Below, piece by piece: positions 34,960 through 49,900 of a stretch of 64,000 nucleotides of DNA. How positions within the stretch are numbered: the stretch's first letter is position 1; each line of letters starts with the position of its first letter. A program made the translations under genes and the position numbers. A model generated the notes under the pieces. It was not told the DNA's origin, ran no database searches, and worked only from the letters and a program-made list of their open reading frames with translations. The stretch comes from Tenebrio molitor (Eukaryota > Arthropoda > Insecta > Coleoptera > Tenebrionidae), in NCBI RefSeq assembly GCF_963966145.1, contig NC_091046.1, forward strand, positions 15,810,001-15,874,000, read 5' to 3'.

Positions 34960-37900
34960 GTAAGTTTAAAATAAATGTTTGTAACTTAATTGTTTATGTT
35001 TTGTACTCAGTGAGAAAGTTCACTACTAAGCCACAACTTAAAAAATACACCTACATCAAATAATCTAACTTTATAGTTACACACCTATGAACAATTTAAC
35101 AATTTAAAAAAATCATTCAAGGTAGATCTTCTACAGTGGTAGTATTTACTCCATTAGGCATTTGTAAGTTATAGAAAAATCGCAATATAAATTTAAATAA
35201 CTACTTATAGTTTTGAATTTCATTTTTGACTTTATTGTGGATCAAACTCAGAATCGTTTGAAATATCGGCCAATTCTTAACTTTGTAAAACTTATTTTAT
35301 GAAAATTTACTTAACGCATATTCTACATGCAATGGAAATGAAAATTAAAAATAATGTAGATTAAAATTTCAACCTTGAACTAATTGAATATTATCTAAAA
35401 TCGAAATTTTCCATTTTTTATTATATCTTTGTTACAGGTATATTGAAACAGTATGTTACAAATTCACGTTTCTCAAACGTATGAGTAGACTCGGGTTCGA
35501 ATGTAAAACTAAAAAATTGTAATATGTGATATCCTACAAAAGCACGATTGAAGAGTTTATATCAATTTTATGTTATATAGGCCATCTTAGCATTTTATAA
35601 TATATCGTTTGAAGTTGAATTGTTTGTGTGTTGTGAACTATAAAACAATTGTTAATAGATAAACTCCGTCCAGCGAGAAATTGGAAGATTTTAAATTGTA
35701 GACTTGTAACCCAACACTACAAAATGCACTAGAATACATTAATTAGAGCATAATTTCAGGGCAAAAAATGTTACTGCTTGAAGGTAAATAAATAAATAAT
35801 TTACGCTAGGTAGTATTTTCTCTGCGTAGAATTTAGTGATTTTTATGTCAACCAATCTCTCGCTGGACAAACTATATCAAATGTTGTCTTCTTGTTTGTG
35901 GTGATACACACGAAACGCAAAGCGGGATATAAAAAATTCTTGCTACCGTGTTCAGCAACAACTGCAGATAAAGTCTCTTTCCCCATCGTAAAACACTACT
36001 TACCAACAAAAATACCCCTAATTAAAATTTCAGCTTTGCCGCAAGCTGAAGGTAAGGTTATTGTGTGTGAAAAACTTTAGTATGGGTTTACGAGAATCTT
36101 CAAGTTACGGCCAAAGACCTGAAATTTCTAAAGATTTTAAAGGGTATTGATATCAGTTTTGAAAGGAACGAAATTAATAAAATACAAACATATTTAGGAT
36201 GTTTGCACGTGAGCATAACCATTCATTAAAAGCGCAAATATTTGGGGACACAAGCGTGACTCCTCATTTAATAGACGGTCTCCAGATAGTGGATTTAGAA
36301 CATACATATTTCAATTCTAAAAATTGTAACAATTTTAATATCCTTGCTTAATGAACTCTTTTCAAATATGGTCATTGCTCATCTTTCAAAGAAAAATGGT
36401 TGTTGTCTCACGTACCTACTAGTAGATAATTAACTGAAGAAAACATGTAAGTATATGTATATTTTACTTAAATGTTAAAAAAAAATAAATAGGTATTTGT
36501 TCTGATGGAAAATTTCGATTTCAATCACTTTTAATTCTAAATAATTTACAGGCATTTATATGTTTATAAAAATTTTATCAAATTTATTAAATTCCTAAAT
36601 TTGACTTGTTTTTATTGTACCACAGATAATGATTACAAATTGATAACAAATTATTAATGAAAATATGTAATCAGAATATAAATTAAAATTTGAATGCAGA
36701 CGTTCTCTGAAGGACAACTTTCTTGAGCAAATTAATTTTTTCGGATATATACATTTAATCGTTAACTGAATGATAGTGATGAATGATGACTGTTTTAATT
36801 TTGATTTATAAGTGCAAAATTTTTATTACGTATTTCTTCCTACATGTGTTTCATTAAACGATTTATTTCTACAATTATATAAATTAGCCCATGTCTAGCA
36901 ATTGATTTGTTTAATATGCATTTTGATAACCTACGCTCGGTATTCCGAACAAATCGCACTCTTCATGTTGAGTATCAAACATTTCATCCTACGAAATATT
37001 AACTTACATTTCACTAAATCGACCGAGATGCTGTCAGTCTGCTTGACAGACTAATTACTGATATTATAGCTATTAAATAGTACAATGTTATACTATTAGA
37101 TTAATTAAGATTCGTACTTCTGGTTACCAAGTAATAAACAGTCTATTAAAGCTTTTTAAATTTTAGAACATCGAGAACTGACAGATATTTCTTTTCTTTT
37201 CTTTATTCAGTAAAGTATTAATGTAAATATTATTTTACAGTTTTCGTCTTACAAAAAAATTCTAGCACCACGCTGTGTGCACTCTTTGAAGCATCGTAAA
37301 TACAGTGAGTGACCGTAAGAAAAACTATAAGCTTTTCTAACTATAGGTGTGTCTAATATTATATTGAAAACAATTTGCGTACATTCGCAACCGTTCAACG
37401 TTCTTCGATAAATGCATTTTTATGAAATAGTTGTATTAATAGCATTCACTGGGTAGACGTCGCCGTTAATAAATTTGGAAGCATAAGTCTGTTGCTAATA
37501 ATCGTTTTTTAAACATCCCGAACTTTGCTCATTAAGTTATAAATAAAATAATAGCATAAACACATGTTTAACATATCGCTTTATTTTCAAAAAAGACTGG
37601 TGTTGATCATGCATTTATACGTACATATCCTCTGATGCATTGCGTTGTGACGCATTGACTGTCTTAATTTAACTCGCAAATAGACAATCTGAAAAGTTGT
37701 TGGCACATTTGGCAACCATGTAAAAATTGCAGTCAATTTGAATCTGAAAATTTGGATTCCTGTGTACAACACATAAGAAAAAATATAATGTAACCAGACT
37801 CAACACTTCCAAATCAGTTATATAATGTTTGATATTATACATTCAAACAAGGCTGTTAAAAGGCATTCAACGCGAAAATGGTTGGGTCCAGTCAGAATCA

Positions 37901-40900
37901 CAGTTTCAGAAATAGGATTAAAATAAATATGACTCAGACAATAGTATGTAGAATCGCATAGACAATAATTTAGTATTCGTTTAACATGCCTTTTAGTGGT
38001 ATTGGATAAGTATGTAAAAAATTATATTGACAACCTTTAAACATTAACAATTACTTTAAAATATTTGAAAGAAGTTGTCAACTTACTGCTCTGAATACTA
38101 AGTTAAATTATTCAGATAAATTGAAAAATTGTGATTCAGTTTTGATGAAAATGGATTACTTTAAATGATGTGTTCTAAGGATGGTTGTAATTTTATTTAC
38201 AGTTGAGTAATTTTTAAGTGTAGAATATACTGAAAAGCCGTTGTTACGTCGTTGCCCAATCACATATAAAAAACTAATAAAATACAGGAAACTATTATCA
38301 TTAAAAGGTTCATTGAAACATCGTCCACATTTTAAATGTTAAAAAGGAGATTTTAAAGATATGTAGTACATTTAATCACGGTGCTGCCGGTGGTAAATAC
38401 CTAAACATCAACCTCTGCTTACCAAATACACTATAATTGTGTGTCCATTCAAATTGTAATTTATCGTAGATTATGTTACGATTACACATTAAAAATTCAT
38501 AGATATGGTGATTTAAAATAATCTGGCTATATCGTTGAAGATCTACCAAGTCTGTAATAGGTAACTAAAAAATGTCACAAAGGTATTTTAATGCTGGTAG
38601 TTAATTCCCGGGAGATCTGTCAAATATGTGTCGAGAGTTATAATATCACGACCTATGAATTCCAGATAACCTTTACGAATTCATGGAGCGTAAACTTTGA
38701 TATATTGTCGTAAATATATAAGCTGTGGGGTGTGGATTTAAGGCACACAATACTCAATAGATAATTAGATTTGCCAAGCAATGTGTGTTATTTTTATTTA
38801 TATTTTTAAATAGAATTTTAACATCTATTATTATTAACGCTATTTCTTTTTCTTTTTATTTGTGCTTGCATTATCACAAAACAGACGTTTCATATACATA
38901 TGTATCTCTTAATTATTCCTTATAATCCATTTTTAAAGTTCTCAAAATGTAAACAATTATGCTTCTTTTTATAGCTTATGTTAATTATTGAAAATGTAAA
39001 TTTATTAGAAACAGATGTAAATTTGTAACCGAGCAGGTGCTACTTTCTTATTTACAAATTGCTTAATGATTATCTTCTAGCTAGCCCATATTTACCTTAA
39101 ATATAATGAAATACTAGGTAAAATGAAAACATGTTTTATTTGAAGGTTTACGTTTTGCTGAAGAATGATCTCGTCATGATTTTAAACTGAATAATAATTG
39201 TAATTCATGTTTAATTTAGTAATCTTAAACGAACCCAAATAAGGCACTGAACGCATAATGGACAAGTAAATGTTGGCAACATGATGATTCATTCATTAAA
39301 CAATTATTTGTTTATTTTTTAATAATTTCCACAATTGACTCCGTCTATAAAATTGACCATTCATTTATCTACACTTCATCAAATTAATTTAGAGTGGTTG
39401 ATGCAGTCAATTAAGTTTTTAAATATTGAAATACTAGATAAAAATTATCAATTTTGAATAGGTCATTTTTGTTATCGAACATTTGTATATGACTTCATAT
39501 AAATCTTCATAATGGTAGCAGATCAGTAACAGTTAATCATCATGTTATATGTTGCTGCAACATAACTATGTAATTATTAAGTTAGTCGAATTATACCATC
39601 TTCATTTTCTAATTATTGTTTTTAAAAAGGTATAGCGCGATAACGTTTCATAAGAATTGAACAAAAATTATTCACTTTGTATAAAATTAATATCTTCTAT
39701 TAAAATAAGAGTATTTTATTGGTTTATTACAAGTTGGAAGAGAAGTTTTACAAATTTTTATTGAGACTAAACACATTTTAAAGTTAAATCTTTCAGCCAA
39801 ACTATTAGTCATAGACAAAACAAATAATTTTTGTACATTGTACTACATATTCTGTAGATATACATACTTACTTACCTACCTTAGGGCCGGTTTCACCAAC
39901 GTGAGTTATTTAACTACAGATTAAAATATACGAAAACATTGTTATAACAATAGGTAACTAAAGTAACATACAGTTAACTTTAACTGGCGTTGGTGAAACC
40001 GGCCCTCAAAGGGACTATTTTTATAAAAACCATAAAGTAACTGTAGATTATCTCATTAAGAGTAGAAGTGATTCTTTTGTGCCCAGAGATTGAACACCGA
40101 GACGAAGTCGAGGTCGGCAACTGGGTGAAGCACAAAAAGAGCTTCTACTCTGAATGATATACAGCGCGTTCGTAAAGTTCTGAATACTGTAAGTATTAAT
40201 TTCTGAGAAAAATCCTCGAAGAGGTCGACTTTGTTTTCAAAAAGTGCATATTCTTCAGTACTTTACTTATGTTGACAGCTTTTCATCTCCTAATTATGAC
40301 GTCATCAATATTTTTTTTAAATGACAACCCCCACTTTTTTCTTCTTTTTCTGATAGCCTTTCGTACTAGCTAAACGATGAATGAAAAAAATTGATACCTT
40401 ACATAATAATTTTTTGAGAAAATAACAAATTTGATGTCAAAAATTTGATACCTAATTTTTAATGTAAAAATTTAAATTGACGTCAAACAAAAACAAACAA
40501 ACATCTAAGGTTAACAATAAAATTTAACGCAAATGTTGAAATTGCCTCTCGCCGACCATTTAGCACTCACCGACACTTTGTACACTGCGCTCAATAATGT
40601 CAGGGCTTATTTGTTCCGTTTCAGCGCGAATTCTCTGCCGCAAATCGTCTAAATTGTTTGGTCTATTAAAATAAACCTTCGATTTGATTAGGATTAGAAG
40701 TGTTTCAAGTCCGGTTACAAAAAAAAAAAACCTCACTTCAACCGTTTCTATAGAGACACACAAAGGCGCGGTTTTCGACCGCTTGAAAATAAATCTTTTT
40801 TATAAAATCGTATCAAAATGAAGTCATTTATACAGTAATTTGCGGGCATAAATAATGCCTTTTGCGCCCTAAAGCCTAAAAGAACAAAAATTAATTTTAA

Positions 40901-43900
40901 TAGCTATTTTATTTGTTGCATCACATTGACAACCAACAACATAACTCTTGATTTTTGAGAACGAATCATTTCATTTATTTTTTCAAAGCTTTAAGGTGGA
41001 TTTAAATGATTTTACAAAAAATAATGTTTGCATTTCGGGCGTGAACAGCGATTTTGGCCCTTTGGCGTCTTATAATCCCTCGGGCCTTCGGGCCTCGTGC
41101 TTATAATTCCGCCGCGGGCCAAAATCGCCTCCTTCACGCCCTTAATACAAAAATATCTATTTTTGCAATCTTGAATTAAAATAGTGTCATTATACCTAGT
41201 TTTCATTTTGAATTTCGAAACAGCCTTCTTTTTTTCACCTTACACAAAAAAACAGTATCGAAAAGTATGTCGAAAAGTTAAGTCTTTTCGACATACGATG
41301 TCGAAATGTTGGTTACTATAGATGCCAAAAAACATGACAGCATATAATTTAATTTGTCAAGAAATGTATTTCAAATTATTGTGGGTTCGATTTGTGCTAT
41401 TTTAAATTAATTCAAAATTGCAAAAAATAGAGTATAATATACGGTGCGATCAATTAAAAAATAAATCGAGTCGACGTGTTACCTATGGCAACCCATGCCA
41501 TAGCATAGGCTCCAAAGCAAACTCGATTTATTTTTTAATTGATCGCTCGGTACGTAGTATTGTCCAACTCCTAAGCCTCGTTGGACAAACTTAACGTCAA
41601 CTGAAAAAAGCACATTCATTTTACTACTTATATTATAATACACCATTTTTTATCTTCAACATTTTTACGTCATTTTTATAAAACGTGTCGAACGTTAATT
41701 TGTGGTTATAATATTTACTTATGATCCATGCTACCAAGAATTATTGCGGTCTTTAGATTATCATTAGTAAATATAGAACTCTTACCACATTTCTTTATAG
41801 TATCAAATATATTACATTGAAGTTTATTTGCGGTATTACCGTGGCAGTCGGATTAACACATGTGACTTAATTTTGCGTGACGTAATACGTTAGCATACAT
41901 GGAAATGTGTAGGTCTGTTGAATTGTAAAGCAAATTACGGTTTTTTAATTTTATAAAATAATTACGAAAGTGACTTTTTACGATTTTTACAATACTATTT
42001 AAAAACTTTAAACTAGAATGTTCTATAGAAATCTAAATTTATTTTAAAATACTTAATGGAAATTTCTAAAAAAAATATTGATTTGAACATTATTTATATG
42101 TAGAGAGAAGAAAATTTCACTTTAATAGAAAACTCAAACACTCTTGATCTAACACATCAAGTCAGTGTTGATGAAAACTTACCGACAGCTAAATGTCAAA
42201 ATATTTGTACACTGTTGGTAGTTTATTTTAACAGGAAAAAAATCATCATTTGTATGTTCTATTTTAACTTTCAGACTTGACACACGCAATCAAAATTCCG
42301 ATTTGAACCCTCAATAATTTAATTGTTTATTTTCATAATATCAAATTTTAATATAATGTTTGTTAATTCACATTTAAATACTTTAGTTTACCAATTACAA
42401 TTATATGTAGAAAGTATTTTTTCTCAAACCATCTTAAAAGAGGTTACTCTTTTAATTTTCTGCCACCAAAGTTGATGTTTTTGTAACTGTATTAAAAAGT
42501 TACGTGTTACTAAGGCAACACTTGTACCTCCTAGGATTAAAAGTATGCCTTTTAATTCTAGACTTAAAATTTTGTACTGCAACTAATAGTTTGACACTTC
42601 GTTGATTTGAAGAGAACAACTAAATATGTAAATAAAACAAAATAAGACAGTTTTCTGTCTCTTTAGTTACACGAATATTTCTATAAAATTTCGGTTTAAA
42701 ACTTTAAATGTACCTGAGTTTCGTGCTTTTCATGATATGAGCCCTTTACTTGATTGGAGAAAAAAATAGTAGCTTTTTTTCACTTGCAATTACAGAATGA
42801 GTGTAGCGTACCGTACACATGCACTTTTTACACTGGTATCGTAAATCTCTACTTTTATTTATACTGTGCTGGAGATCTCCTCTGTGTTTTTGCCACAAAA
42901 TGATAACATTTATTGTCTATCTTGAATTGTAAACAGATAACTTGTGTTGATATATGTAAATAATAAAATATAAATAATCTCAATCATTAATTCTCCGACT
43001 AAGGCTAAGGGAATAAAACAATGACCGAATAGTAACTAGAATACATACCGGGTGTAGAATGGATTTTGGTACATAGGCACTTTACGTGTAAAAATAAAAA
43101 TCCTGGGATATTGGCTCCCCTAATTATTTTAGAACAAAACCTTAAATACAAAAATTGTAGAGTTTTAAAAATGGTTCCCAATTGTGTTTTCGTTTGTTTT
43201 TTAACATCTTCCGGGAATACACAATAATGGAAAAAAGAATTGAGGAATTTGTCAAAATAGCAATATCTGTGAAGTGTAACCAAGGTGACAACACTGACAA
43301 CCAAATATGACAATGTATGATATCTGACATGTCAAACTTGGAATTGGTCGCTCAGGATAGAATGCAGGAAATGTTGCCTGCATGTATCTAAAAGACAATC
43401 CGGAGTAATACCATTTTACGAAGTTAACTTTGTCTTCTTTGTTTTAACATTCTTTGAGGAATTAGTAAACTCGTTACGTTTGTCAAAAAATGAACTTTAT
43501 TGTTGTCGGGAGTCATGGCTATTACTATTTTATCGATAGATTTTTAATATTTAATTTTTCTTCTCTAACAGAACCAGAAGGTATTGGAAAATAATTAGAA
43601 AAGAATTTAGGTACAATGTTTTTGAAGTGAAACTTTTTATGGGAGGGTTTTGAAATTCTGATCGGCAACCTTAAATAAAACAAAAAACATGTTATTTCAA
43701 ATTTAATTCCATGATTACTTTTTAGTTAGATTAATTTTGTGTTTTTATTATCAAAAGAGTTCATGAAATATCAATGTTATTATTATTAAAAACATAGATA
43801 CATTTATACAAATTTCATAATCTTTCTTATCAAAAATTTAAACAGCTTCACAGTTGCATTTAAAAACTTACTTAGATTAAATGTGTTAATTAACAGCTGA

Positions 43901-46900
43901 GACACATCTGTGAAGTTAGAAGACACAATTAACAGCTGAGTGTGATAACATGAAAAACCATATACCTACTTAAAAAAATTAATGGCAAGCGGAGCACATA
44001 AATTATTTGTTACAAAATTAGTACTTTATCAATTCCACTTATTAAGTTAAAAAATTTATTGAACTCCTCTTTCTTAGAACACAGTAGAGAATAAAAAACG
44101 CAATAAATCATCAAAGCGATGAACCACCTAAACATCTAATTACAACATCAGGCGATCCTAAATCGAAGCGGAAATGATAAGCATCCAAATCACCAAACAT
44201 CGATAATTTGACCAACATAGAACACAATTTTATTCAAATGACTGTCTAACCAAGGTGTGTCAATATTGTTAAGTTGATCAACTTCACCGGAAGTGAATCT
44301 TATTTAAAGTAGGTATACTGTGTAGAATGCTGTATCTGGTTTATATTTTTAGTTTAGGTACTGTTACGTTATAAATTACGCTCCAGAAACTGGGCAACCC
44401 TGTTACCGGTTACAAATCCGGAATGTTCAGGGGTATAACGAACAAGTCGTGGCTTCGACTCGGTTTACAATGCGAACCACGAGAAACGCCGACTGAAGCT
44501 GAAAAATTGGTGAGAACAGCCCGGAGTACGGGAAATGATACACAATCTTCCAACTAATCGTTTATTCAGATGTCAAACAATGAAAATAATGATATAAATG
44601 AAAAAGGAAACAACGAAGCCTGACTAGCCCTATGGCGTGTACAAAATTGAATAACCCTAACTCCTCGGAGGGTCCCCCGGGTCCCAGATATTCAACGAAC
44701 GAGTACCGGCGAAACAGTAAAAAAAAATTCCCTTCTTTAGCGAAGGAGGAAGGCCGACTGGTCCTACGTAACGTCGCTATTCGGCTACGCCGCCCGCATA
44801 AGCGGGGAGGTCCTCCAAGTCTTCCTTCGCTCCAAAAAAAAATTGAAGTTAAGATGTTTTTCTCCGGTACGGACCGGTGAAGAACCACGCGCAAAAAAAT
44901 GTTCGGTGAGCGCGATACACAATTCCTGGCGAGGTCACTCACCGATTGATAATCGTTCGTGAATATAAAAACCCGACGGACTTGATAAGGAATTTTTTTC
45001 TTAGTTAATACGATTAATGAAATGACGCGCCTTATGACAAAACTGCTACTTTAACAGTGGAACAAATTATAATCCTAAACGCGATATACAAATTAAAGGA
45101 ATTTGAGAGAACTTTTCACCCGTCGAAATAATGAGTGACAATGGAAATTTGACTATAGTTAAATACAAACGCTCAATTAGTTCGACGGAGTGACAAAATA
45201 CAACCGAAAATTTTGAGAAGCTGCGGCCTGTAAAAATTGGGGTGTCACCACTGCTCCGGACTTGCTGGTGGGTAGATCCGGCACCTTCCGGTGAGTCCGG
45301 GGACGACCTGGACTGACAGAACTCGACGAGATCCTGATCCGCAAAAGCGTTCGGTCTGGAACCTTCCGTAGTGAAGTCCGTGATCCGCTTGGCGATGTGG
45401 GCGGTGGTACTTAGACGAATCGTCTCCAACGGCCCTCGTGAACTCCACTACGTCGTCTCGTCGGCCCTGCAAATTCACTCGATCACTGTCCCCTTGACTC
45501 TCCCCAGGCACACTGACAACACCACCGGCAAAAGGTCGTGAAAAATCCCCGCTCTGTCTCTGGTTCCCCCGATTTATAGCTTCCACCCCCTCTGTGCGCA
45601 GATTTTTCGGCGGAAGTCCGAGTACGTTTCCGTCGCGATGGATTCTAGAACATTCTAGAAAAATCGCGAAGATTTACAATCGCGCGGCGATTTAAATCGT
45701 AACAGTACCTACTCTTTATAGGAGGCGGGATAATACTAACAGATCTTCACTACAATGTTAATTAAATCCATATTATGTACTTGACATTGATTGTTTTATT
45801 GATTTACTTATAATGCTTCTCATTATTTATCATGACTTTATGCTAAAGTAGGTCGCATTAATGTCACGATGTTGGATACCTTGCAAGTCCGGATTTTATT
45901 AATAAGTCGACAATTACCTAAAAGAGAAGCCCAAACTATAACTAAAATTAAGAATAACAAACAAAAATTGCTAAAAGTCGTGAATCATTCATTTTTCACC
46001 AAAAATCTCGACATAATTACGGAATTCCAAATTGTCTTGATTACATCATTCTTTATTATTTTGAATTATTTTTTGAGTATTCAAAATAGTAACACCAACT
46101 AAATATTTGCACATAGAAGGAGTTTGGAAAAATACATCTTCTAGCTTGAGTGGAGTGCAGTCCTATCATCACCTCAAAAATTATATTTAGAGCAGGATAT
46201 TCACACTTCATATCAACAACGTTCTCAAAATACAGAAACTAAACAAACATTAGGCTCATTGGCCATCAATATCAAAATTAATTTGAAGCAAAAATTTCGA
46301 TCTCGTGCCAACGAGTTAAAAATAAAATCGTTTACGATACAATATCCTTCATATAAAATACAATAATGACATTTAAAATTTTGTTCAAATTACTTTTAAA
46401 TATTCTTAGATACTTTTATATACGTACTTGTCTACATCCATGAATACTCATTCTAGACACATCCAAGGAGGAGTGTTAAATTAATGATTAAAAACAATAT
46501 TGGATATAAAACCCTTCTACCGTAATATCCGTCTTAACAAGAAATTTTGTTTTTCAGGGATCTACGATTTAACAAGATTAAAGACATCACTCCTGGATCC
46601 TTTAAAGGTCATAAAGTTTTACGATCTCTTTTACTTAACAATAATTTATTAACAAGCCTGAAAAATGGAATTTTTACTGGTCTAGTTCAATTAAGACATC
46701 TTTATCTTTACAAAAATAGAATAAAGTACATCGAGTCGGAGGTTTTCCAAGGATTACCAAAATTAGAACATCTGTAAGTATTATTAATAATACAATAAAG
46801 ATCCATTCCATATTATAACTGAAAATTACATACGTTTAACACAAGCATAATCCCTATCACGTACCTACGCATTATCGTAAGCAATAAGAAATATTACCTA

Positions 46901-49900
46901 ACGATAATTTGAAAATATACATAGCTGTCCAAGAACTCTACCGTTATATTGCACTTTACTTCAACAATGAAAAGATTATTATTTGACACCTCCTACTGAG
47001 AAAACAACCGCTTAGCCTGACACAGACTACCTGATACCCTCCGTCTACAGAACCGGTTTATAAAAATTTTATAAACCTAATTATTAATTACAGACTTAAG
47101 AAAACTAATACATACATAGTTACGGAAAATAATAAAATATTTTAACTCCTGCCCTGTTAAACACCTCAGGCCAAAGACCGACCCTTAAAGACCTGCAATA
47201 TAACGTTACAGTTTTTAGACAACTATATTTGCTTAATTCAAATAACCAATTTTTTCTACTGGAGTTTGGAAAACTTTAACATTGTAATACTAATTTGAGT
47301 TAGGAAAAGTGAAAAATTTCCTACTAAGGGCGGAAATAATATTTCAACACTAAAAGTTCAATTTTAGTCGTTTCCTGGGATACGTAACGTAAAAACTGGT
47401 ATTTAATTGAGACAAAAGCTTAAACGCCTTCACAATTTTTCATTAATAAATTGTTTCTCTATGGTAACGAAAGTAGAACAATTTTGATTTCGCTTTTTAA
47501 TTTAGAAATAATTAATAGTAAGTATATTAAAAATATCCAAATTTTATGTATTTTCCAAACTCCAGTAGAAAAAATCATGTGTGCAATACGTAGGAAATCT
47601 ATTTTTTTCCGTACACGGCATGTTTTTGATCTCGACTATCGTCTCGATCAAAAATCCCATGCCTAATACGGAAAAAAATTGAATTTCCTAACTTATTGCA
47701 CAAATAGCTATTGTAATTGATTTATATGCACAATTTTAAAATCATATTTGAAACACCTGTATTAATGACTAGAACTTCTGATACATTATTACGTTTTAGG
47801 TACTTACATAACAATGAACTGAAAGAATTTAAGTATGGAACATTCTCAAACATCCCCCATCTGGACAGACTGTAAATCACAATCGACACACAATAGCCAC
47901 CTCAAATAAATACGTTATTTTTAGATTTCTTTATAATAATCACATAAGCCATATTCCTGCAGGAGCATTTCAAAATTTACCGAAACTGACACGACTACGA
48001 CTTGATCAAAACGCATTAGTATGTGACTGTCGAATTGCTTGGTTTGCAAAAATGCTAAATGATAATACCCTCCACGTCGCCGCTAATTGTCGATACCCAG
48101 ACGAAATGTATGGAAAACCACTGAAAGGAATGTCGTCCACTGATTTCCACTGTAGTGAGTGACGCTCACGCCAAATGTAATAAAAAATGTTAAAATTAGT
48201 AAAATTTTAGAAGCCCCGGAAATAATGGAGGGTCCACAAGACATAGAAGTATCGTGGGGTAGCACAGCAATATTTACATGTAAGGTTAGTGGTGATCCAA
48301 AACCATCTATCTTCTGGATGCGCAACGACGAAGAAATTGCGCTAGATAGTACCAAATATACTTTAATGGAAAATGGATCACTTTTAATTAGAAATACAGA
48401 AGATAGCGACAGCGGTCATTATGAATGTATGGCTAAAAATTCAGACGGTGAAGTGAAGTCTAGAGCAGCACGTATGATCCTTGTACGTCCGGAGCAGCAT
48501 TCTAGAAATGCGTATGGTAAATACCACTCATTAAATACAAATAACGTTTATGCTGCAATGATTCTTTATTTGAGAAAACTATTATTTTCATATTATTTTT
48601 CAGGTAGTCCAGTGTTTCTTGTTATGCCCGTTGGTGTAACAACAAGTGAAGCTGCTTCCGAAATTAATCTGCACTGCAAAGCAGTCGGAAACCCTCATCC
48701 AACAATTACTTGGTCTCTTAATGGAGTTCAGTTGACATCATCCGAAAGACATTTTATAGACAGAGATGGTACACTTATTATACGCCCTGTAAAAGCAAGT
48801 GATCATGGTACATATCGATGTGACGCCACAAACGACAATGGAAGAATTAGTGCAATAGCTGATGTGATAATCAATGGTAACTTCCTCAATTATTAAGTTT
48901 TCTGAAAGAAAACATTTCCAAAATGAATTAATTTCAGTCGCTCCGGTTTTTACTGCACATCCCCAAAATATAGATACTGATATTGGAAGTACTGTGAAAT
49001 TAGAATGTGTAGCTGTAGGATCTCCTCCTCCGGAAATTACTTGGTTCAAAGACGATTTAGAAGTGAGGTCGGACGGAAGAGTATTTATTTCAGAAGATGG
49101 AAGCTATTTAGAAATTCGCAATGCCAAAGAATCGGATTCAGCTTTGTACATATGTGAAGCTCGTAATCACATTGGTTTCAGAGAAGTCAGTGCGAAAGTT
49201 AAAGTCACTTCACTTTCTCGAAAACCTCCCACATTTGTGTACAAACCGTATAACATAGAAACATTAGTTGGTAGTACAATTGAATTGCCCTGCAAAGCTC
49301 AAGGTGATCCGACACCCGGCATACAGTGGCAAAAAGACGGTGCAAGTTTACAAAGAACTGGCAGAACGAAAGTGTCCCTCACTGGTAATTTGTACATATA
49401 TAGCGTTGTTCCAGAAGACCAAGGTCGCTACGAATGTACTGCTATTAATGATTTCGGACGAAACACTGCCTCTTGTTACGTTACTGTAAAAGAGAACCAA
49501 AATCCAACCAATTTCGGAATTGGAGATAAATTTGTGAAAATTGCCTTTGTTGAAGCATCTCAGGAAGTAGATAAAGCAATAAACAAAACTATCGACAATC
49601 TAGTCAACAACAGAGGCCCTCACAGTTCTGCGGAATTGTTTAGGCTGATACGTTTTCCCGACGCACCAGCTCGAGAACTGGCGAGAGCTGCTGAAGTGTA
49701 CGAAAGGACTTTGGTGAATATCAGGAAACATGTGAGAGAAGGAATGAGGACGAATTCAACCACAGATTTTAATTACAGAGAGATTCTCTCCCCTGATCAT
49801 TTGAACTTGGTCGCCGAATTATCTGGATGTATGACTCACAGATTTTCAAAGAATTGTACAGACATGTGCTTCCACTCTAAATATCGTACAATAGACGGTA

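Larger units (their letters stand above)
44362..45704 (-). mobile_element. Solo LTR of a gypsy-type retrotransposon, 1.34 kb
   Basis: The block begins TGTTACG and ends CGTAACA on the plus strand and is flanked on both sides by GTAC (44358-44361 and 45705-45708), a 4-bp target duplication. It is GC-richer than the intron around it. The promoter signals read on the minus strand: heat-shock element at 45660-45643, then TATAAA at 45578-45573, so the LTR is antisense to peroxidasin. No internal retroelement sequence adjoins, as expected after LTR-LTR recombination. Frames inside it are not recognisable proteins. Confidence 0.85.
34960..46557 (+). other. Peroxidasin intron 1 (11.6 kb)
   Basis: Donor GTAAGT at 34960, acceptor TTGTTTTTCAG ending at 46557. 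Most of it (36.1-39.8 kb and 42-44.3 kb) is AT-rich DNA in which I see nothing specific. It hosts a MITE (35660-35875), five hairpin or palindrome elements between 39.9 and 41.6 kb and a solo LTR (44362-45704). Long first introns often carry enhancers, but none can be read directly. Confidence 0.8.

Noticed and set aside
35480..35500. GGGTTCGAA resembling a tRNA B box
   Set aside because: No matching A box, acceptor stem or cloverleaf could be drawn around it.
43005..43330. Minus-strand frame of 102 codons in peroxidasin intron 1
   Set aside because: No recognisable domain, no splice context, and composition similar to the surrounding intron.
44562..45586. Several 80-126-codon frames in the GC-rich block
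   Set aside because: They overlap on both strands, match no protein, and fall inside a solo LTR where long chance frames are expected from composition.
48159..48896. Continuous 245-codon frame across peroxidasin exons 5 and 6
   Set aside because: It reads through an intron that happens to be open. The conserved Ig boundaries and the GTAAAT/TTTTCAG sites show the true splicing.
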